A stretch of DNA of 64,000 nucleotides, from contig PBJL01000017.1 in assembly GCA_002721105.1 (NCBI GenBank), positions 41,155 to 105,154 of the forward strand, written 5' to 3'. Made by a program: the position numbers and the translations under genes. Under the pieces are notes generated by a model. It had not been told where the DNA came from. It did not search any database and worked only from the letters and a program-made list of their open reading frames with translations. The stretch comes from Acidiferrobacteraceae bacterium (GTDB lineage Bacteria > Pseudomonadota > Gammaproteobacteria > Arenicellales > UBA868). Position 1 is the first letter of the stretch, and each line of letters begins with the position of its first letter. Below, one piece after another: positions 10,139 to 19,871 of this stretch.

Positions 10139-11434
10139 GTGACAACATTAACTGTAGGTAGAACAAACGCGCTTCATGGAGCTATGGAGATTCCAGGTGA
10201 TAAGTCAATTAGTCACCGCGCGATAATGCTAGCATCCCTCGCTCAAGGTAAATCCCATATTTATGGCGCACTAGAGAGTGAAGATGTAGTTGCTACCATG
10301 CTTTCAATGAAAGCGATGGGGGTGAGCATAACCCGTAAAACGTCAAATTGTTTTGAAATTTACGGAGTTGGGATTAATGGGTTACAAGTTCCAAAGTCTC
10401 ATTTAGATATGGGAAATTCCGGAACAGCTATGCGATTACTATGTGGTATTTTAATCGGGCAAAAATTTGGATGCGAGTTGACAGGAGATCAATCTCTTCA
10501 AAATCGCCCTATGGACCGGGTTACAAAGCCACTTGCTAAAATGGGAGGAAATATAGAGACGTCGCGAGATGGATTCGCTCCTATTATTATCAAGCCTTCA
10601 TCCCAAATCATTGGAATCGAATATGATTTACCCGTTGCCAGTGCCCAAGTAAAATCTGCAATATTATTAGCAGGAATGTATGGACGCACAAAAACTGTTT
10701 TATATGAAAAAATTCAAACCCGCGATCATACTGAACGAATGCTTAAAGTTTTTAATTATCCCGTGGAGATTGATCATGGCTCTATACAAATCTCACCAAA
10801 TGGGATCTTAAAACCTACACAACTGACGGTTCCAGGAGATTTTTCATCTGCGGCGTTTTTCATAGTTGGGGCAAGCATTATCAATGGTTCCGTATTAAAT
10901 ATTTTGAATGTAGGGGTGAACCCAACCCGTACAGGTTTATTGCAGATTCTAGAAATGATGGGAGCGAAAATAGAAATAGACAACCTTAGGAGCGTTAGTG
11001 GTGAACCGACTGCAGATTTAACCATTCGAGCAAGCAAACTTCATGGGATAGATATTCCTCCCGCATTAGTATCGACAACTATTGATGAATTTCCAATTTT
11101 AGCGATAGCGGCTGCTGCTGCATCGGGAAAAACATCTATAACCGGAGCAAATGAGCTAAGACTCAAGGAAAGTGACCGAATTGCCACAGTAGTAAACGGA
11201 CTGCGGGAAATTGGAATAGCAGTAACTGAATTACCTGACGGAATGATTATTCAAGGCGGTGAATTTATCGGAGGTACCGTAGACAGCCAGGGAGATCATA
11301 GAGTAGCTATGGCTTTTGCTATTGCAGGAACAGCTAGCATCCAACCAGTCAAGGTTCTTGATTGTAAGAATATATCAACATCATTTCCGAACTTCATCTA
11401 CTCTTGCAAAGAGTTAGGTATCGAGCTTAAGTGA
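10139..11434 (+). CDS. aroA: 3-phosphoshikimate 1-carboxyvinyltransferase (EPSP synthase)
   Basis: Transfers enolpyruvate from PEP to shikimate-3-phosphate, the sixth step of the shikimate pathway. The 431-residue protein has PGDKSISHR near residues 19-27 and the PEP loop GNSGTAMRLL, plus the second-half motif LRLKESDRI and QGDHRVAMAFAIA near the end. The PGDKSISHR form resembles the class II-like enzymes of pseudomonads rather than the E. coli type, but the PEP-loop glycine (NSGTAMR) that is alanine in CP4-type tolerant enzymes is retained. Start is GTG at 10139; cmk follows after 13 bases. Confidence 0.96.
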   Translation: MTTLTVGRTNALHGAMEIPGDKSISHRAIMLASLAQGKSHIYGALESEDVVATMLSMKAMGVSITRKTSNCFEIYGVGINGLQVPKSHLDMGNSGTAMRLLCGILIGQKFGCELTGDQSLQNRPMDRVTKPLAKMGGNIETSRDGFAPIIIKPSSQIIGIEYDLPVASAQVKSAILLAGMYGRTKTVLYEKIQTRDHTERMLKVFNYPVEIDHGSIQISPNGILKPTQLTVPGDFSSAAFFIVGASIINGSVLNILNVGVNPTRTGLLQILEMMGAKIEIDNLRSVSGEPTADLTIRASKLHGIDIPPALVSTTIDEFPILAIAAAAASGKTSITGANELRLKESDRIATVVNGLREIGIAVTELPDGMIIQGGEFIGGTVDSQGDHRVAMAFAIAGTASIQPVKVLDCKNISTSFPNFIYSCKELGIELK

Positions 11435-11447
11435 AAAAAATCTATTA

Positions 11448-12134
11448 ATGACAAATTTGAGTATTCCAGTGCTTACAATTGATGGGCCTAGCGGAACTGG
11501 GAAAGGAACGTTAGCTAGTAGTATTGCTCATCAACGGAACTGGAATTTATTAGATAGCGGTGCTTCATATAGGGCTTTCGCATTTTGTGCTGAGCAATCT
11601 GGCATTAGTCCAGATAATTTAGATGGAATACAGAATGTAGGAGAAAAAAATACGTTTACTTTTAGAGTTCAAGGTTCTGGTATTATAAATATATATGTTA
11701 ACAATATGGACGTGTCTCAAATAGTTCGAAGCGAAAAAAATGGAGTTCTTGCCTCTAAATACGCAGCTATCCCTGCAGTAAGAAAATTATTGCTTGCTCA
11801 ACAAAGAGAGTGTAGACAGTTGCCAGGACTTGTAGCTGATGGAAGAGATATGGGCACAACTGTCTTCCCAGAGGCAATACTTAAGATTTTTCTAACAGCA
11901 GCTCCCGAAATTCGCGCAGAAAGGCGGTATAAGCAATTGAAGTCAAAGGGCTTTAATGTTAATCTTCCCGAACTTTTAACTCTTATCGAAGAGCGAGATA
12001 GAAAAGATCAGAATCGTAGCGTTGCACCATTAGTGCCAGCCTCCGATTCTATTAGTATCGATACATCAAATCTAAGTATCAACGAAATTTATAGACAGGT
12101 TGATGGCTTATTGACTACTCGACTAGGCTGCTAA
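11448..12134 (+). CDS. cmk: Cytidylate kinase
   Basis: Phosphorylates CMP and dCMP to the diphosphates. The 228-residue protein starts with a P-loop GPSGTGKGT at residues 13-21, has LDSGASYRAFA just after it (the CMP-binding region, usually LDTGAMYRA), ADGRDMGTTVFP in the core and RDKQDRNRS-like ERDRKDQNRSVAPL towards the C terminus. Length and gene order (aroA-cmk-rpsA) match the family. The Ser for Thr and the Ser for Met in the LD(S)GA(S)YR segment are mild departures. It precedes rpsA by 41 bases. Confidence 0.95.
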   Translation: MTNLSIPVLTIDGPSGTGKGTLASSIAHQRNWNLLDSGASYRAFAFCAEQSGISPDNLDGIQNVGEKNTFTFRVQGSGIINIYVNNMDVSQIVRSEKNGVLASKYAAIPAVRKLLLAQQRECRQLPGLVADGRDMGTTVFPEAILKIFLTAAPEIRAERRYKQLKSKGFNVNLPELLTLIEERDRKDQNRSVAPLVPASDSISIDTSNLSINEIYRQVDGLLTTRLGC

Positions 12135-12175
12135 AGCGTATAGAATAAACAAACATTTTTTGGAACCCAAATAAT

Positions 12176-13879
12176 ATGTCTGACAATTTTGCTGAGTTAC
12201 TTGAAGAAAGCTTGAAACAAGCAGTCATGAGGCCAGGCGCTGTAATTCAGGCTGAAGTAGTTTCTGTCAATACTGATTTTGTAACGGTAGATGCTGGATT
12301 GAAGTCTGAGGCAGAAATTCCAGTATCTCAATTTAAAGACGCTAAGGGAGACGTAGGAGTTAATGTTGGTGATCGTGTAGATGTGTCAATTGAGGCTGTA
12401 GAAGACGGTTATGGTAATACAAGACTATCGCGTGAAAAGGCGCGACGAGAGAAATCTTGGGAAATCTTAGAGAAAGCGTTCGAACACCAGACGATAGTAA
12501 AAGGACAGTTAACTGGGAAAGTGAAAGGAGGATTCACTGTTTCTATCGATGAAGTGAGAGCTTTTTTGCCAGGTTCTTTGGTAGATGTAAGACCAGTTAC
12601 CGATTCTGCATATTTGGAACATAAAGAGTTGGAGTTTAAAGTAATTAAACTCGATCGTCCCCGGAATAATGTTGTAGTTTCCCGTCGAGCAATAGTTGAG
12701 AAAGAGTTGCAAGCCGAAAGAAGCCAACTCTTAGAAACGCTAGATGAAGGACAAGTGGTGAAGGGCGTTATAAAAAACCTGACAGATTACGGAGCATTTG
12801 TAAATCTTGGAGGTTTGGATGGATTATTGCACATCACTGATATTGCATGGAAGCGTGTAAAACATCCATCAGAAGTCTTGGAAGTTGGACAGGAAATTGA
12901 TGTACGGGTATTAAAATTTGACCGAGAGCGTAACCGAGTGTCTCTAGGCATCAAACAATTGGGCGAAGATCCATGGGCAGATATATCCAGAAGATATGCA
13001 AAAAATACCCGTCTTTTTGGGAAAGTCACTAATCTGACAGATTATGGTGCATTCGTTGAATTAGAGGAGGGTGTTGAAGGTTTGGTTCATGTATCTGAAA
13101 TGGATTGGACGAATAAAAATGTGCATCCAAGCAAAATATGCGATCTTGGCGATGAGATTGAAGTGATGGTGCTCGACGTTGATACGGAGCGGCGAAGGAT
13201 TTCATTAGGGATGAAGCAATGCGTTCCCAATCCATGGGAGGAATTTGCTTCAGGTCATTCAAAAGGCGAAAGAATAACCGGTAGTATTAAATCTATTACT
13301 GATTTTGGCGTTTTTATAGGTTTGGATGGAAATATTGATGGCTTAATACATTTAAGTGATTTATCGTGGGAAGAACCAGGTGAGGAGGTAGCTCGTCAAT
13401 ATAAGAAAGGGGATGAACTCACAGCTGTCGTTCTTTCGGTTGATCCGGATAGAGAGCGCATCTCTTTGGGTGTGAAGCAGGCACTGCAGGACCCATTTAC
13501 GGCATATGTTTCTCAAAATTCAAAAGGTTCGATTGTCAAAGGTGAGGTTAAGTTAATTGAAGCGAAATCAGGTATTACCATACAGCTATCAGATGGAGTC
13601 GATGGTTTTATTCGTGTAGCTGATCTATCACGAGAAATATCGGGGGAAATTGAAAATTCCTTGCCATTGGGCTCCGAAATTGAAGCAAAGATTACGAGTA
13701 TAGAAAGAAAAAATAGAAAAATCCTTCTATCAGTGAAAGCGCTTGAAATAGAAATTGAAGGTCAAGCAATTCAAGATTATGGATCCACTACCACCTTAAG
13801 TACGAGCATGTTAGGGGACAAGCTTCGAGAGAAACTTTCGATGCAAGAGGAGCATACTGACTCGGACGAAGACGAGTAA
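12176..13879 (+). CDS. rpsA: 30S ribosomal protein S1
   Basis: The large mRNA-binding ribosomal protein, 567 residues (E. coli 557). Six consecutive S1 (OB-fold) repeats are visible: the two N-terminal ribosome-binding ones, then four with the repeated pattern [65 protein letters not shown] and a more divergent last repeat. The NPWEEF, DPWADI and DPFTAY linkers typical of S1 lie between repeats. Start ATG 12176 gives [13 protein letters not shown], the usual N terminus. An acidic tail (HTDSDEDE) ends the protein. ihfB follows eight bases later, the conserved partner. Confidence 0.98.
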   Translation: MSDNFAELLEESLKQAVMRPGAVIQAEVVSVNTDFVTVDAGLKSEAEIPVSQFKDAKGDVGVNVGDRVDVSIEAVEDGYGNTRLSREKARREKSWEILEKAFEHQTIVKGQLTGKVKGGFTVSIDEVRAFLPGSLVDVRPVTDSAYLEHKELEFKVIKLDRPRNNVVVSRRAIVEKELQAERSQLLETLDEGQVVKGVIKNLTDYGAFVNLGGLDGLLHITDIAWKRVKHPSEVLEVGQEIDVRVLKFDRERNRVSLGIKQLGEDPWADISRRYAKNTRLFGKVTNLTDYGAFVELEEGVEGLVHVSEMDWTNKNVHPSKICDLGDEIEVMVLDVDTERRRISLGMKQCVPNPWEEFASGHSKGERITGSIKSITDFGVFIGLDGNIDGLIHLSDLSWEEPGEEVARQYKKGDELTAVVLSVDPDRERISLGVKQALQDPFTAYVSQNSKGSIVKGEVKLIEAKSGITIQLSDGVDGFIRVADLSREISGEIENSLPLGSEIEAKITSIERKNRKILLSVKALEIEIEGQAIQDYGSTTTLSTSMLGDKLREKLSMQEEHTDSDEDE

Positions 13880-13887
13880 CCTAAACA

Positions 13888-14199
13888 GTGACTACCCTTA
13901 CCAAATCAGATTTAATAGAACTTTTGGCGGCAGACCAATTGCATTTAGCTTCAAAAGATGTTGAATTTTGTGTAAATAGGATACTAAGCCACATGTGCAA
14001 TTCGTTGGCTAATGGGGAACGGGTAGAAATCAGAGGGTTCGGAAGCATTAGCCTTCGATATCGAAGCGCTCGTCGCGGCCGTAATCCAAAGAGTGGCGAA
14101 AATGTTAGTGTACCAGGAAAGTATACCCCTCACTTTAAGCCTGGAAGGTTATTGCGGGAGAGAGTAAATCGAGGGCGCGCATCAATCTCTAACGAGTGA
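13888..14199 (+). CDS. ihfB: Integration host factor subunit beta
   Basis: A 103-residue HU/IHF-family DNA-bending protein, the beta partner of IHF. It shows [13 protein letters not shown] at the N terminus, the [29 protein letters not shown] beta-arm region with the intercalating proline context, and [14 protein letters not shown] at the end. It is slightly longer than E. coli IhfB (94) through a short C-terminal tail. Start is GTG at 13888, eight bases after rpsA; the rpsA-ihfB pair is conserved across gammaproteobacteria and separates it from HU genes. Confidence 0.96.
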   Translation: MTTLTKSDLIELLAADQLHLASKDVEFCVNRILSHMCNSLANGERVEIRGFGSISLRYRSARRGRNPKSGENVSVPGKYTPHFKPGRLLRERVNRGRASISNE

Positions 14200-14266
14200 A
14201 GCGAGATTAAATAATGCTGACCTCTCTCATGGTCGTTAGAAACAGCAACGTACGGGAGCTTAGCAA

Positions 14267-14560
14267 ATGAAAAAATTTCTGTATCTAATTGCTCTTCTTG
14301 TCCTTTTGTTGTTAGGAGCAACATTCGCTTTAAAAAATCCACAGGATGTTTATATCGCTTATTATTCCAATCTTCACTGGGAGGGTCCTCTTGCAGTTTT
14401 GGTTTTTGCTAGTCTTGGAGCAGGATATATTTTAGGAAGCCTGCGAAGCGTGGGGCGGAATATTGGCATGAAAAAAAAGAATAGTCGTTTAGAGAAAGAA
14501 AATAGATCACTGGAGGCACATATCAGTCGTTCAAGAGATATAATAAACTCAAAGAAGTGA
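14267..14560 (+). CDS. lapA: Lipopolysaccharide assembly protein A (DUF1049)
   Basis: A 97-residue inner-membrane protein with two transmembrane segments (about residues 3-20 and 40-60) separated by a short loop with LKNPQDVYIAYY, then a lysine-rich cytoplasmic coiled-coil tail. This is the LapA (YciS, DUF1049) architecture. LapA works with LapB at the membrane in control of LPS synthesis through LpxC turnover. GGGAGC lies 10 bases upstream of ATG 14267. lapB starts five bases after its stop, and the ihfB-lapA-lapB order is the common one. Confidence 0.9.
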   Translation: MKKFLYLIALLVLLLLGATFALKNPQDVYIAYYSNLHWEGPLAVLVFASLGAGYILGSLRSVGRNIGMKKKNSRLEKENRSLEAHISRSRDIINSKK

Positions 14561-14565
14561 TATAA

Positions 14566-15741
14566 ATGAATCTATATTTAGCATTATTTCTTTTATTTAT
14601 CGTTTTTTGTGGGGCGTGGTTTATCGGAAGGTTTGGCACGCGACATCGGACTCCCGAGGTCGAGAGCTTGCCCCGTGAATATTTTCGGGGGTTAAATTTC
14701 CTTCTCAATGAGGAAAGAGATAAAGCGCTAGAAGTTTTGGTTACTGCTCTAGAGAAAGATAAAGAGACTATAGAAGTGCAATTAGCTCTCGGTAGCTTAT
14801 TTCGTAGGCGAGGAGAAATTCAGCGCGCTACTCGCGTCCATCAGAATTTAGTTGCCCGAACACAGCTTGACAAGAATCAAAGGCTTCGTGCTATTTATGA
14901 GTTAGCCCAAGATTATTACAAGGCTGGATTATTTGATCGTGCCGAGCATCTATTGTTAGAAATCAACGACGAAAATGACTTGGAAGATTCTCCAAAACGA
15001 TTACTACTACAGATTTATGAACAAGAAAAGGAATGGGAGAATGACATTAGTATTGCCAGTCAGCTACCTAACCTTGGAAGTGATAAAAATGAAGGAATAA
15101 TTGCGCATTACAATTGTGAACTTGCCGAAAATTCGATTGCAGAGGGAAAATATATAAATGCTCTATCTTATATATCGAATGCGTTTAAGATTGATAGTCG
15201 CTGTGCACGGGCAATGATCCAAGCTGGTCGATTAAAAGCTATTCAAGGTGATCATCGAGGCACAGTTAACGAATGGATGCACGGAGCAAAACTCCATAAA
15301 GAGTTACCCGGAGAGATTTGCCACTTAATTTACAACAGCTTCAAGGTTTTGAATGAACTAGAAGAATATCGAGATTTTCTCGTTGATACATTAGATTCGG
15401 TAGACGATATCCGTTTAGTTTTAGCACTGACAGAATACTTAACTAGATATGAGAGCGAAAAAAAAGCAGAAAAATTTTTATTGAAAAAAATTAGATCAAC
15501 ACCATCAATATCTGGGTTGCACAGATTGATACAGCTCAGGTTGACGCGCAGTACCGGAGAAACTAATACAGACTTGCATTTGCTAGAGAAATTGATTGGC
15601 AGCATTGTCGATGAAAGTACAGGATACGCGTGCAAACACTGCGGGTTCCAAGGAAAAGTAATGCATTGGCAATGCCCTGGCTGCCGAAATTGGAACACCA
15701 CGCAGGCTCGTATTCATCAAAAATTAGATGTTATTTCATAA
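14566..15741 (+). CDS. lapB: Lipopolysaccharide assembly protein B
   Basis: A 391-residue protein with one N-terminal membrane anchor, about nine TPR-like helical repeats and a C-terminal rubredoxin-type zinc domain with two CxxC pairs (CKHCG and CPGCRNW, near residues 354-374). This matches E. coli LapB/YciM (389), which together with FtsH controls LpxC stability and so LPS level, and links LPS synthesis with transport. GLNFLLNEERDKALE near the N terminus is the typical first TPR. It lies directly after lapA and just before a heptose/O-antigen gene cluster. Confidence 0.94.
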   Translation: MNLYLALFLLFIVFCGAWFIGRFGTRHRTPEVESLPREYFRGLNFLLNEERDKALEVLVTALEKDKETIEVQLALGSLFRRRGEIQRATRVHQNLVARTQLDKNQRLRAIYELAQDYYKAGLFDRAEHLLLEINDENDLEDSPKRLLLQIYEQEKEWENDISIASQLPNLGSDKNEGIIAHYNCELAENSIAEGKYINALSYISNAFKIDSRCARAMIQAGRLKAIQGDHRGTVNEWMHGAKLHKELPGEICHLIYNSFKVLNELEEYRDFLVDTLDSVDDIRLVLALTEYLTRYESEKKAEKFLLKKIRSTPSISGLHRLIQLRLTRSTGETNTDLHLLEKLIGSIVDESTGYACKHCGFQGKVMHWQCPGCRNWNTTQARIHQKLDVIS

Positions 15742-15915
15742 ATCTCCAATAGGGAGAGTAGTCTGCAAGAAACAATTGTTAAATATCAGGGAAAACAATC
15801 AACAGGGGTGATAATAAGTGTATTAATTAGAATTTTGTTTTGAAAACGCATCAATCAATGAAAAAATATCGACTATATTTTAGAATAGTAATGGTCATTC
15901 AAATTCCTTAAAGCA

Positions 15916-16869
15916 ATGTCTTTTATTAAAAAAAGTTTTTCATCGATCCGCACTCTGGTGGTCGGCGATGTTATGTTAGACCGCTATTGGCTAGGATCAG
16001 TTAATAGAGTTTCACCAGAAGCGCCAGTACCAGTGGTTTTAGTTAACTCAACAGAGCTACGTGTGGGAGGCGCTGGTAACGTTGCCGCAAATATTCGAGG
16101 TTTAGGAGCTAGTTGTGACCTAGTATCTATAGTAGGCGATGACGATGGTGGCAAGAAAGTACTTGAAATTCTAGAAACACAAGGCGTTGAATGCCACATG
16201 AAAATTGACAAAGATTGCAGGACCACAGAGAAATTGAGAATACTTGGTAGAAACCAGCAATTGCTGCGAGCTGACTTCGAGGCGTTGCCAAATAAAGCAA
16301 CTATTAATAGCTGTGTTACGCATTATAAAAAATTAATATCAAAGACGGATGTGGTTATTTTGTCTGATTACGGCAAGGGTGTCATTCTTGATGCCAAAGA
16401 AATGATTCAGGTAGCAATAAAACACAAAATACCCATAGTGGTAGATCCGAAAGGCTCTGATTTTTCGAAATATACTGGTGCCACACTAATAACCCCGAAT
16501 GAGACTGAGCTTGAATCAGTCATTGGTGTGTGGACCTCCGAACATGATCTTGAAAATCAAGTTAAAGAATTAATAAAAAAAATTGAAGTCCAGGGTTTAT
16601 TGCTTACTCGTGGTGAAAAGGGAATGACTTACTTTAGGCGAGAAGAATCAGCTATACATCAGGATGCGATATCGATAGAAGTGTATGATGTCAGTGGTGC
16701 TGGCGATACTGTGGTGTCATCAATAGCTATTGGTATTGTGTCAGGCTTGACATGGGAAGAAATGCTATTTCTAGCAAATGCGGCTGCTGGTATAGTAATT
16801 AAGAAATTGGGCACATCTGTTGTAACTATGAGTGAAGTGCTTTCGGCTATCGCCCCGGATAACACATAA
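15916..16869 (+). CDS. hldA: D-glycero-beta-D-manno-heptose-7-phosphate kinase (kinase domain only)
   Basis: A 317-residue PfkB-family sugar kinase that phosphorylates heptose-7-phosphate in the ADP-heptose pathway for LPS inner core. Motifs are VVGDVMLDRYW at the start, VNRVSPEAPVPV, GGAGNVAANIRGLG and the anion-hole/catalytic motif VSGAGDTV near residue 256. E. coli HldE is a kinase-adenylyltransferase fusion of ~477 residues; here the adenylyltransferase half (HxGH-type nucleotidyltransferase) is missing and no separate hldC is visible in the window. hldD starts right at the stop codon, so the two are translationally linked. Confidence 0.92.
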   Translation: MSFIKKSFSSIRTLVVGDVMLDRYWLGSVNRVSPEAPVPVVLVNSTELRVGGAGNVAANIRGLGASCDLVSIVGDDDGGKKVLEILETQGVECHMKIDKDCRTTEKLRILGRNQQLLRADFEALPNKATINSCVTHYKKLISKTDVVILSDYGKGVILDAKEMIQVAIKHKIPIVVDPKGSDFSKYTGATLITPNETELESVIGVWTSEHDLENQVKELIKKIEVQGLLLTRGEKGMTYFRREESAIHQDAISIEVYDVSGAGDTVVSSIAIGIVSGLTWEEMLFLANAAAGIVIKKLGTSVVTMSEVLSAIAPDNT

Positions 16870-17862
16870 ATGATCATCGTTACTGGTGGAGCGGGGTTTA
16901 TCGGCTCGAACATTGTTAAGGCTCTTAATAGAAGAGGAATTGAAGATATTCTTATTGTTGACCAGGCAAGTAATCACTCTAACCTCAACAACTTATTCGA
17001 TCTTAGAGTGAGTGACTACATAGATTATACTGACTTTCATCGAAATCTTTTAAGTAGAAGTTTTACAAATGATGTCCAAGCTATACTTCATCAGGGCGCA
17101 TGTTCCGACACGATGGCTGTAGATGCAAATAAAATAATGAGTACTAATTTCTGTTTTTCAAAAGATTTGCTGAATAGTTGTATCGATTTCGAAGTGCCAC
17201 TGATTTACGCATCTTCCGCTGCAATTTATGGAGCCGGTGATAGTTTTTCAGTTAATCCGCGGGATGAGGCGCCATTAAATATTTATGCTTATTCTAAATA
17301 TCTTTTTGATCGTTTGGTACGAACAAAAATACAAGGTAAAAATAGCCAAATAGTTGGTTTACGGTATTTTAATGTTTATGGGCCGAGAGAGACCCACAAA
17401 GGAATGATGTCATCAATTATTTATCAAATGTTTAATCAAATACGGACGGGTGGAAACATTAGTCTTTTTCAAGGTACAGGTAGATTCGGAGACGGAGAGC
17501 AGCGGCGGGATTTTATCTACATTGACGATATAGTGAATGTTAATTTGCACATGCTGGACAATAGAGATATTAGTGGAATTGTGAATGTCGGCACTGGTCG
17601 TAGTCGAAGCTTTAATGATGCAGCTATGGCTGTAATCAATGCGATGCGAAATTTAGAAAACAAACAAACGTTGTCGTTGGAGGAAGCGCAGAATACTGGA
17701 CTAATTAGGTATAAACCAATGCCAGTTGAATTGGTAGGTAAATATCAGAGTTATACAGAAGCAGATATTAGCACATTAAGTCATTCGCGATTTACCCAAG
17801 AGATGATGAAATTAGAAGATGGTGTTAATGCTTATGTGAAGATTCTCTTCGATCAAAAATAA
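16870..17862 (+). CDS. hldD: ADP-L-glycero-D-manno-heptose-6-epimerase
   Basis: A 330-residue short-chain NDP-sugar epimerase that makes ADP-L-glycero-D-manno-heptose for the LPS core. It has [10 protein letters not shown] at the N terminus, the HQGACSDTM segment specific for HldD, and the YAYSKYLFD catalytic Tyr-Lys motif. RYFNVYGPRETHKGMMSS and GRSRSFNDAA are also family-typical. The ATG follows the hldA stop with no spacer. It is some 20 residues longer than the E. coli enzyme. The heptose pair opens the surface-polysaccharide region. Confidence 0.94.
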   Translation: MIIVTGGAGFIGSNIVKALNRRGIEDILIVDQASNHSNLNNLFDLRVSDYIDYTDFHRNLLSRSFTNDVQAILHQGACSDTMAVDANKIMSTNFCFSKDLLNSCIDFEVPLIYASSAAIYGAGDSFSVNPRDEAPLNIYAYSKYLFDRLVRTKIQGKNSQIVGLRYFNVYGPRETHKGMMSSIIYQMFNQIRTGGNISLFQGTGRFGDGEQRRDFIYIDDIVNVNLHMLDNRDISGIVNVGTGRSRSFNDAAMAVINAMRNLENKQTLSLEEAQNTGLIRYKPMPVELVGKYQSYTEADISTLSHSRFTQEMMKLEDGVNAYVKILFDQK

Positions 17863-17900
17863 TAATCGTGACCTAATATTATTCAAGGCGTCAGACATTC

Positions 17901-18977
17901 ATGATAGATTATAAAAGTTGTATTTTTGTAACAGGAGGAGCGGGTTTTATTGGTTCAGAATTAATTCGTCAATTGATCTCATCGACTGATGCTTTCATCG
18001 TAAATATAGATAAACTGACCTATGCGGGAAACCTGTCAACTTTAAGTGATATTGAGCACAACGATAGATATTTTTTTTCTCAAACCGATATTTGTGACCG
18101 AGCGGAAATTGACCAGCTTTTCGAAAAATTTAAACCAGATGGTATTATGCATCTAGCAGCTGAGTCACATGTAGATCGTTCAATCGATAGTCCTAAAGCC
18201 TTCCTCGAGACAAATATTATGGGTACGTTTACTCTTCTTGAGGCGGCACGAGCTTATCGTGATAAATCCGACAATGGGAACGGCAAACGGTTCAGATTCC
18301 ATCATGTATCGACCGATGAGGTATTTGGCACGCTTGGCGAAGAAGGAAAATTTACAGAATCATCTCCTTATCAACCACGATCTCCCTATGCAGCTAGCAA
18401 AGCATCCTCCGACCATATGGTTCGTGCTTGGTCAGAAACATATGGTATTCCTATAATTATGTCAAATTGCTCTAATAATTATGGTCCCTACCAATATCCT
18501 GAGAAATTAATTCCAGTAATAATCCGAAAAGCTTTGAATGAAGAGGCTATTCCAATCTATGGTGCTGGTGATAATGTAAGAGATTGGATCTATGTCGGAG
18601 ATCATGTTAGAGCCCTAATGTTGATCTACCAAAAAGGGGAGACCGGAAAAACATACAATGTTGGCGGTCAAAATGAAATGTCAAACTTAGCAGTTGCTAA
18701 AGCTATTTGTAATATTCTTGATTCCAGTAAACCACGAAAGAATAAAGCTCAATATGTGGATCTTATTTCGCATGTAGCGGATCGACCTGGCCATGATTTT
18801 CGTTATGCGATTGACAGTAATCGTATCGAGCAAGAACTAGGGTGGTACCCAACGGAAACGTTTATTAGTGGTCTTCAAAAAACTATACACTGGTATGTAC
18901 AACATGAGGTATGGGTAAACGATGTACTTGGCTCAAAATATCATGGCGAACGATTGGGGTTGAAGCTATGTCGATAA
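17901..18977 (+). CDS. rfbB: dTDP-glucose 4,6-dehydratase
   Basis: Converts dTDP-glucose to dTDP-4-keto-6-deoxyglucose, the branch compound for rhamnose, Fuc3NAc and related sugars. The 358-residue protein has [31 protein letters not shown] (catalytic Asp-Glu pair) and [10 protein letters not shown] (Tyr-Lys), then [10 protein letters not shown]. These residues separate it from UDP-glucose epimerases. The stop overlaps the rfbA start by 10 bases. Genes for the last two dTDP-rhamnose steps (rfbC, rfbD) are not in the window. Confidence 0.96.
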   Translation: MIDYKSCIFVTGGAGFIGSELIRQLISSTDAFIVNIDKLTYAGNLSTLSDIEHNDRYFFSQTDICDRAEIDQLFEKFKPDGIMHLAAESHVDRSIDSPKAFLETNIMGTFTLLEAARAYRDKSDNGNGKRFRFHHVSTDEVFGTLGEEGKFTESSPYQPRSPYAASKASSDHMVRAWSETYGIPIIMSNCSNNYGPYQYPEKLIPVIIRKALNEEAIPIYGAGDNVRDWIYVGDHVRALMLIYQKGETGKTYNVGGQNEMSNLAVAKAICNILDSSKPRKNKAQYVDLISHVADRPGHDFRYAIDSNRIEQELGWYPTETFISGLQKTIHWYVQHEVWVNDVLGSKYHGERLGLKLCR

Positions 18978-19861
18978 GAGGCCTAATCTTAGCCGGAGGG
19001 TCAGGATCACGGTTAGCTCCTATAACAACGTCTGTGTCAAAACAGTTATTACCTGTATACGACAAACCGATGATTTACTATCCATTATGTGCTCTTCTTT
19101 TAGCCGGAATTCGCGATATTTTAGTTATTTCTACGCCCGATGATACGCCAAACTTTCAGCGGTTACTCGCTGACGGATCACAATGGGGAATTAATATTTC
19201 TTATGCTGTACAGCCTTCTCCGGAGGGTATCGCGCAGGCGTTTATACTTGGTTCGGAGTTTATTGGAGCAAATACATCGGCTTTAATTTTGGGTGATAAT
19301 ATATTTTATGGAGATGGTTTAGCGAAAAAATTAAAAAACGCTTCTAGTTGTAAAAAAGGAGCAACAGTGTTTGCATATCAAGTTAAAGATCCAGAACGTT
19401 ATGGGGTTGTATCATTTGATAAAACAGGAAAGGCAATTAATTTAGAGGAGAAGCCAAAAAATCCAAAATCGCCTTATGCTGTTACAGGATTATATTTCTA
19501 TGATAAAAAAGTAGTAGAAATTGCTCGCGACCTAAAACCTTCATCTCGCGGGGAATTAGAAATTACTGATATTAATCAAGTTTATCTAAATGAAGACTGT
19601 TTGAGAGTTGAAACTTTGGGGCGGGGAATGGCATGGTTAGATACGGGTACTCATGAAGCTTTACTAGAAGCATCAACTTTTATTGAAACTATTGAAAAGC
19701 GACAGGGATTAAAAATTGGCTGCCCGGAAGAAGTGGTTTGGCGTTTAAGGTATATCGACACAGAACAATTACAATCCTTTGCTAGAAAATATAACAATAG
19801 CAGTTATGGAGAATATCTATACCAACTAGTATCTGACGAGAAGTTGAGTGGACGGGATTAA
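18968..19861 (+). CDS. rfbA: Glucose-1-phosphate thymidylyltransferase
   Basis: Makes dTDP-glucose from dTTP and glucose-1-phosphate, the first step of dTDP-sugar synthesis. From ATG 18968 the protein has 297 residues and begins [20 protein letters not shown]; the open frame upstream to 18911 lies inside rfbB and is not family-like. [16 protein letters not shown] and the [11 protein letters not shown] motif (metal-binding Asp) are diagnostic, and [20 protein letters not shown] follows. It overlaps rfbB by 10 bases and is followed after 10 bases by the exporter permease. Confidence 0.96.
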   Translation: MSIRGLILAGGSGSRLAPITTSVSKQLLPVYDKPMIYYPLCALLLAGIRDILVISTPDDTPNFQRLLADGSQWGINISYAVQPSPEGIAQAFILGSEFIGANTSALILGDNIFYGDGLAKKLKNASSCKKGATVFAYQVKDPERYGVVSFDKTGKAINLEEKPKNPKSPYAVTGLYFYDKKVVEIARDLKPSSRGELEITDINQVYLNEDCLRVETLGRGMAWLDTGTHEALLEASTFIETIEKRQGLKIGCPEEVVWRLRYIDTEQLQSFARKYNNSSYGEYLYQLVSDEKLSGRD

Positions 19862-19871
19862 ACAACGAGAC

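Noticed and set aside
10139..11434. Glyphosate-tolerant CP4-type EPSP synthase
   Set aside because: PGDKSISHR is class II-like but the PEP-loop glycine is kept, so the CP4 alanine change is absent.
15742..15915. TCTCC/GGAGA repeat after lapB as a terminator
   Set aside because: The stem is only five pairs and no T-run follows.
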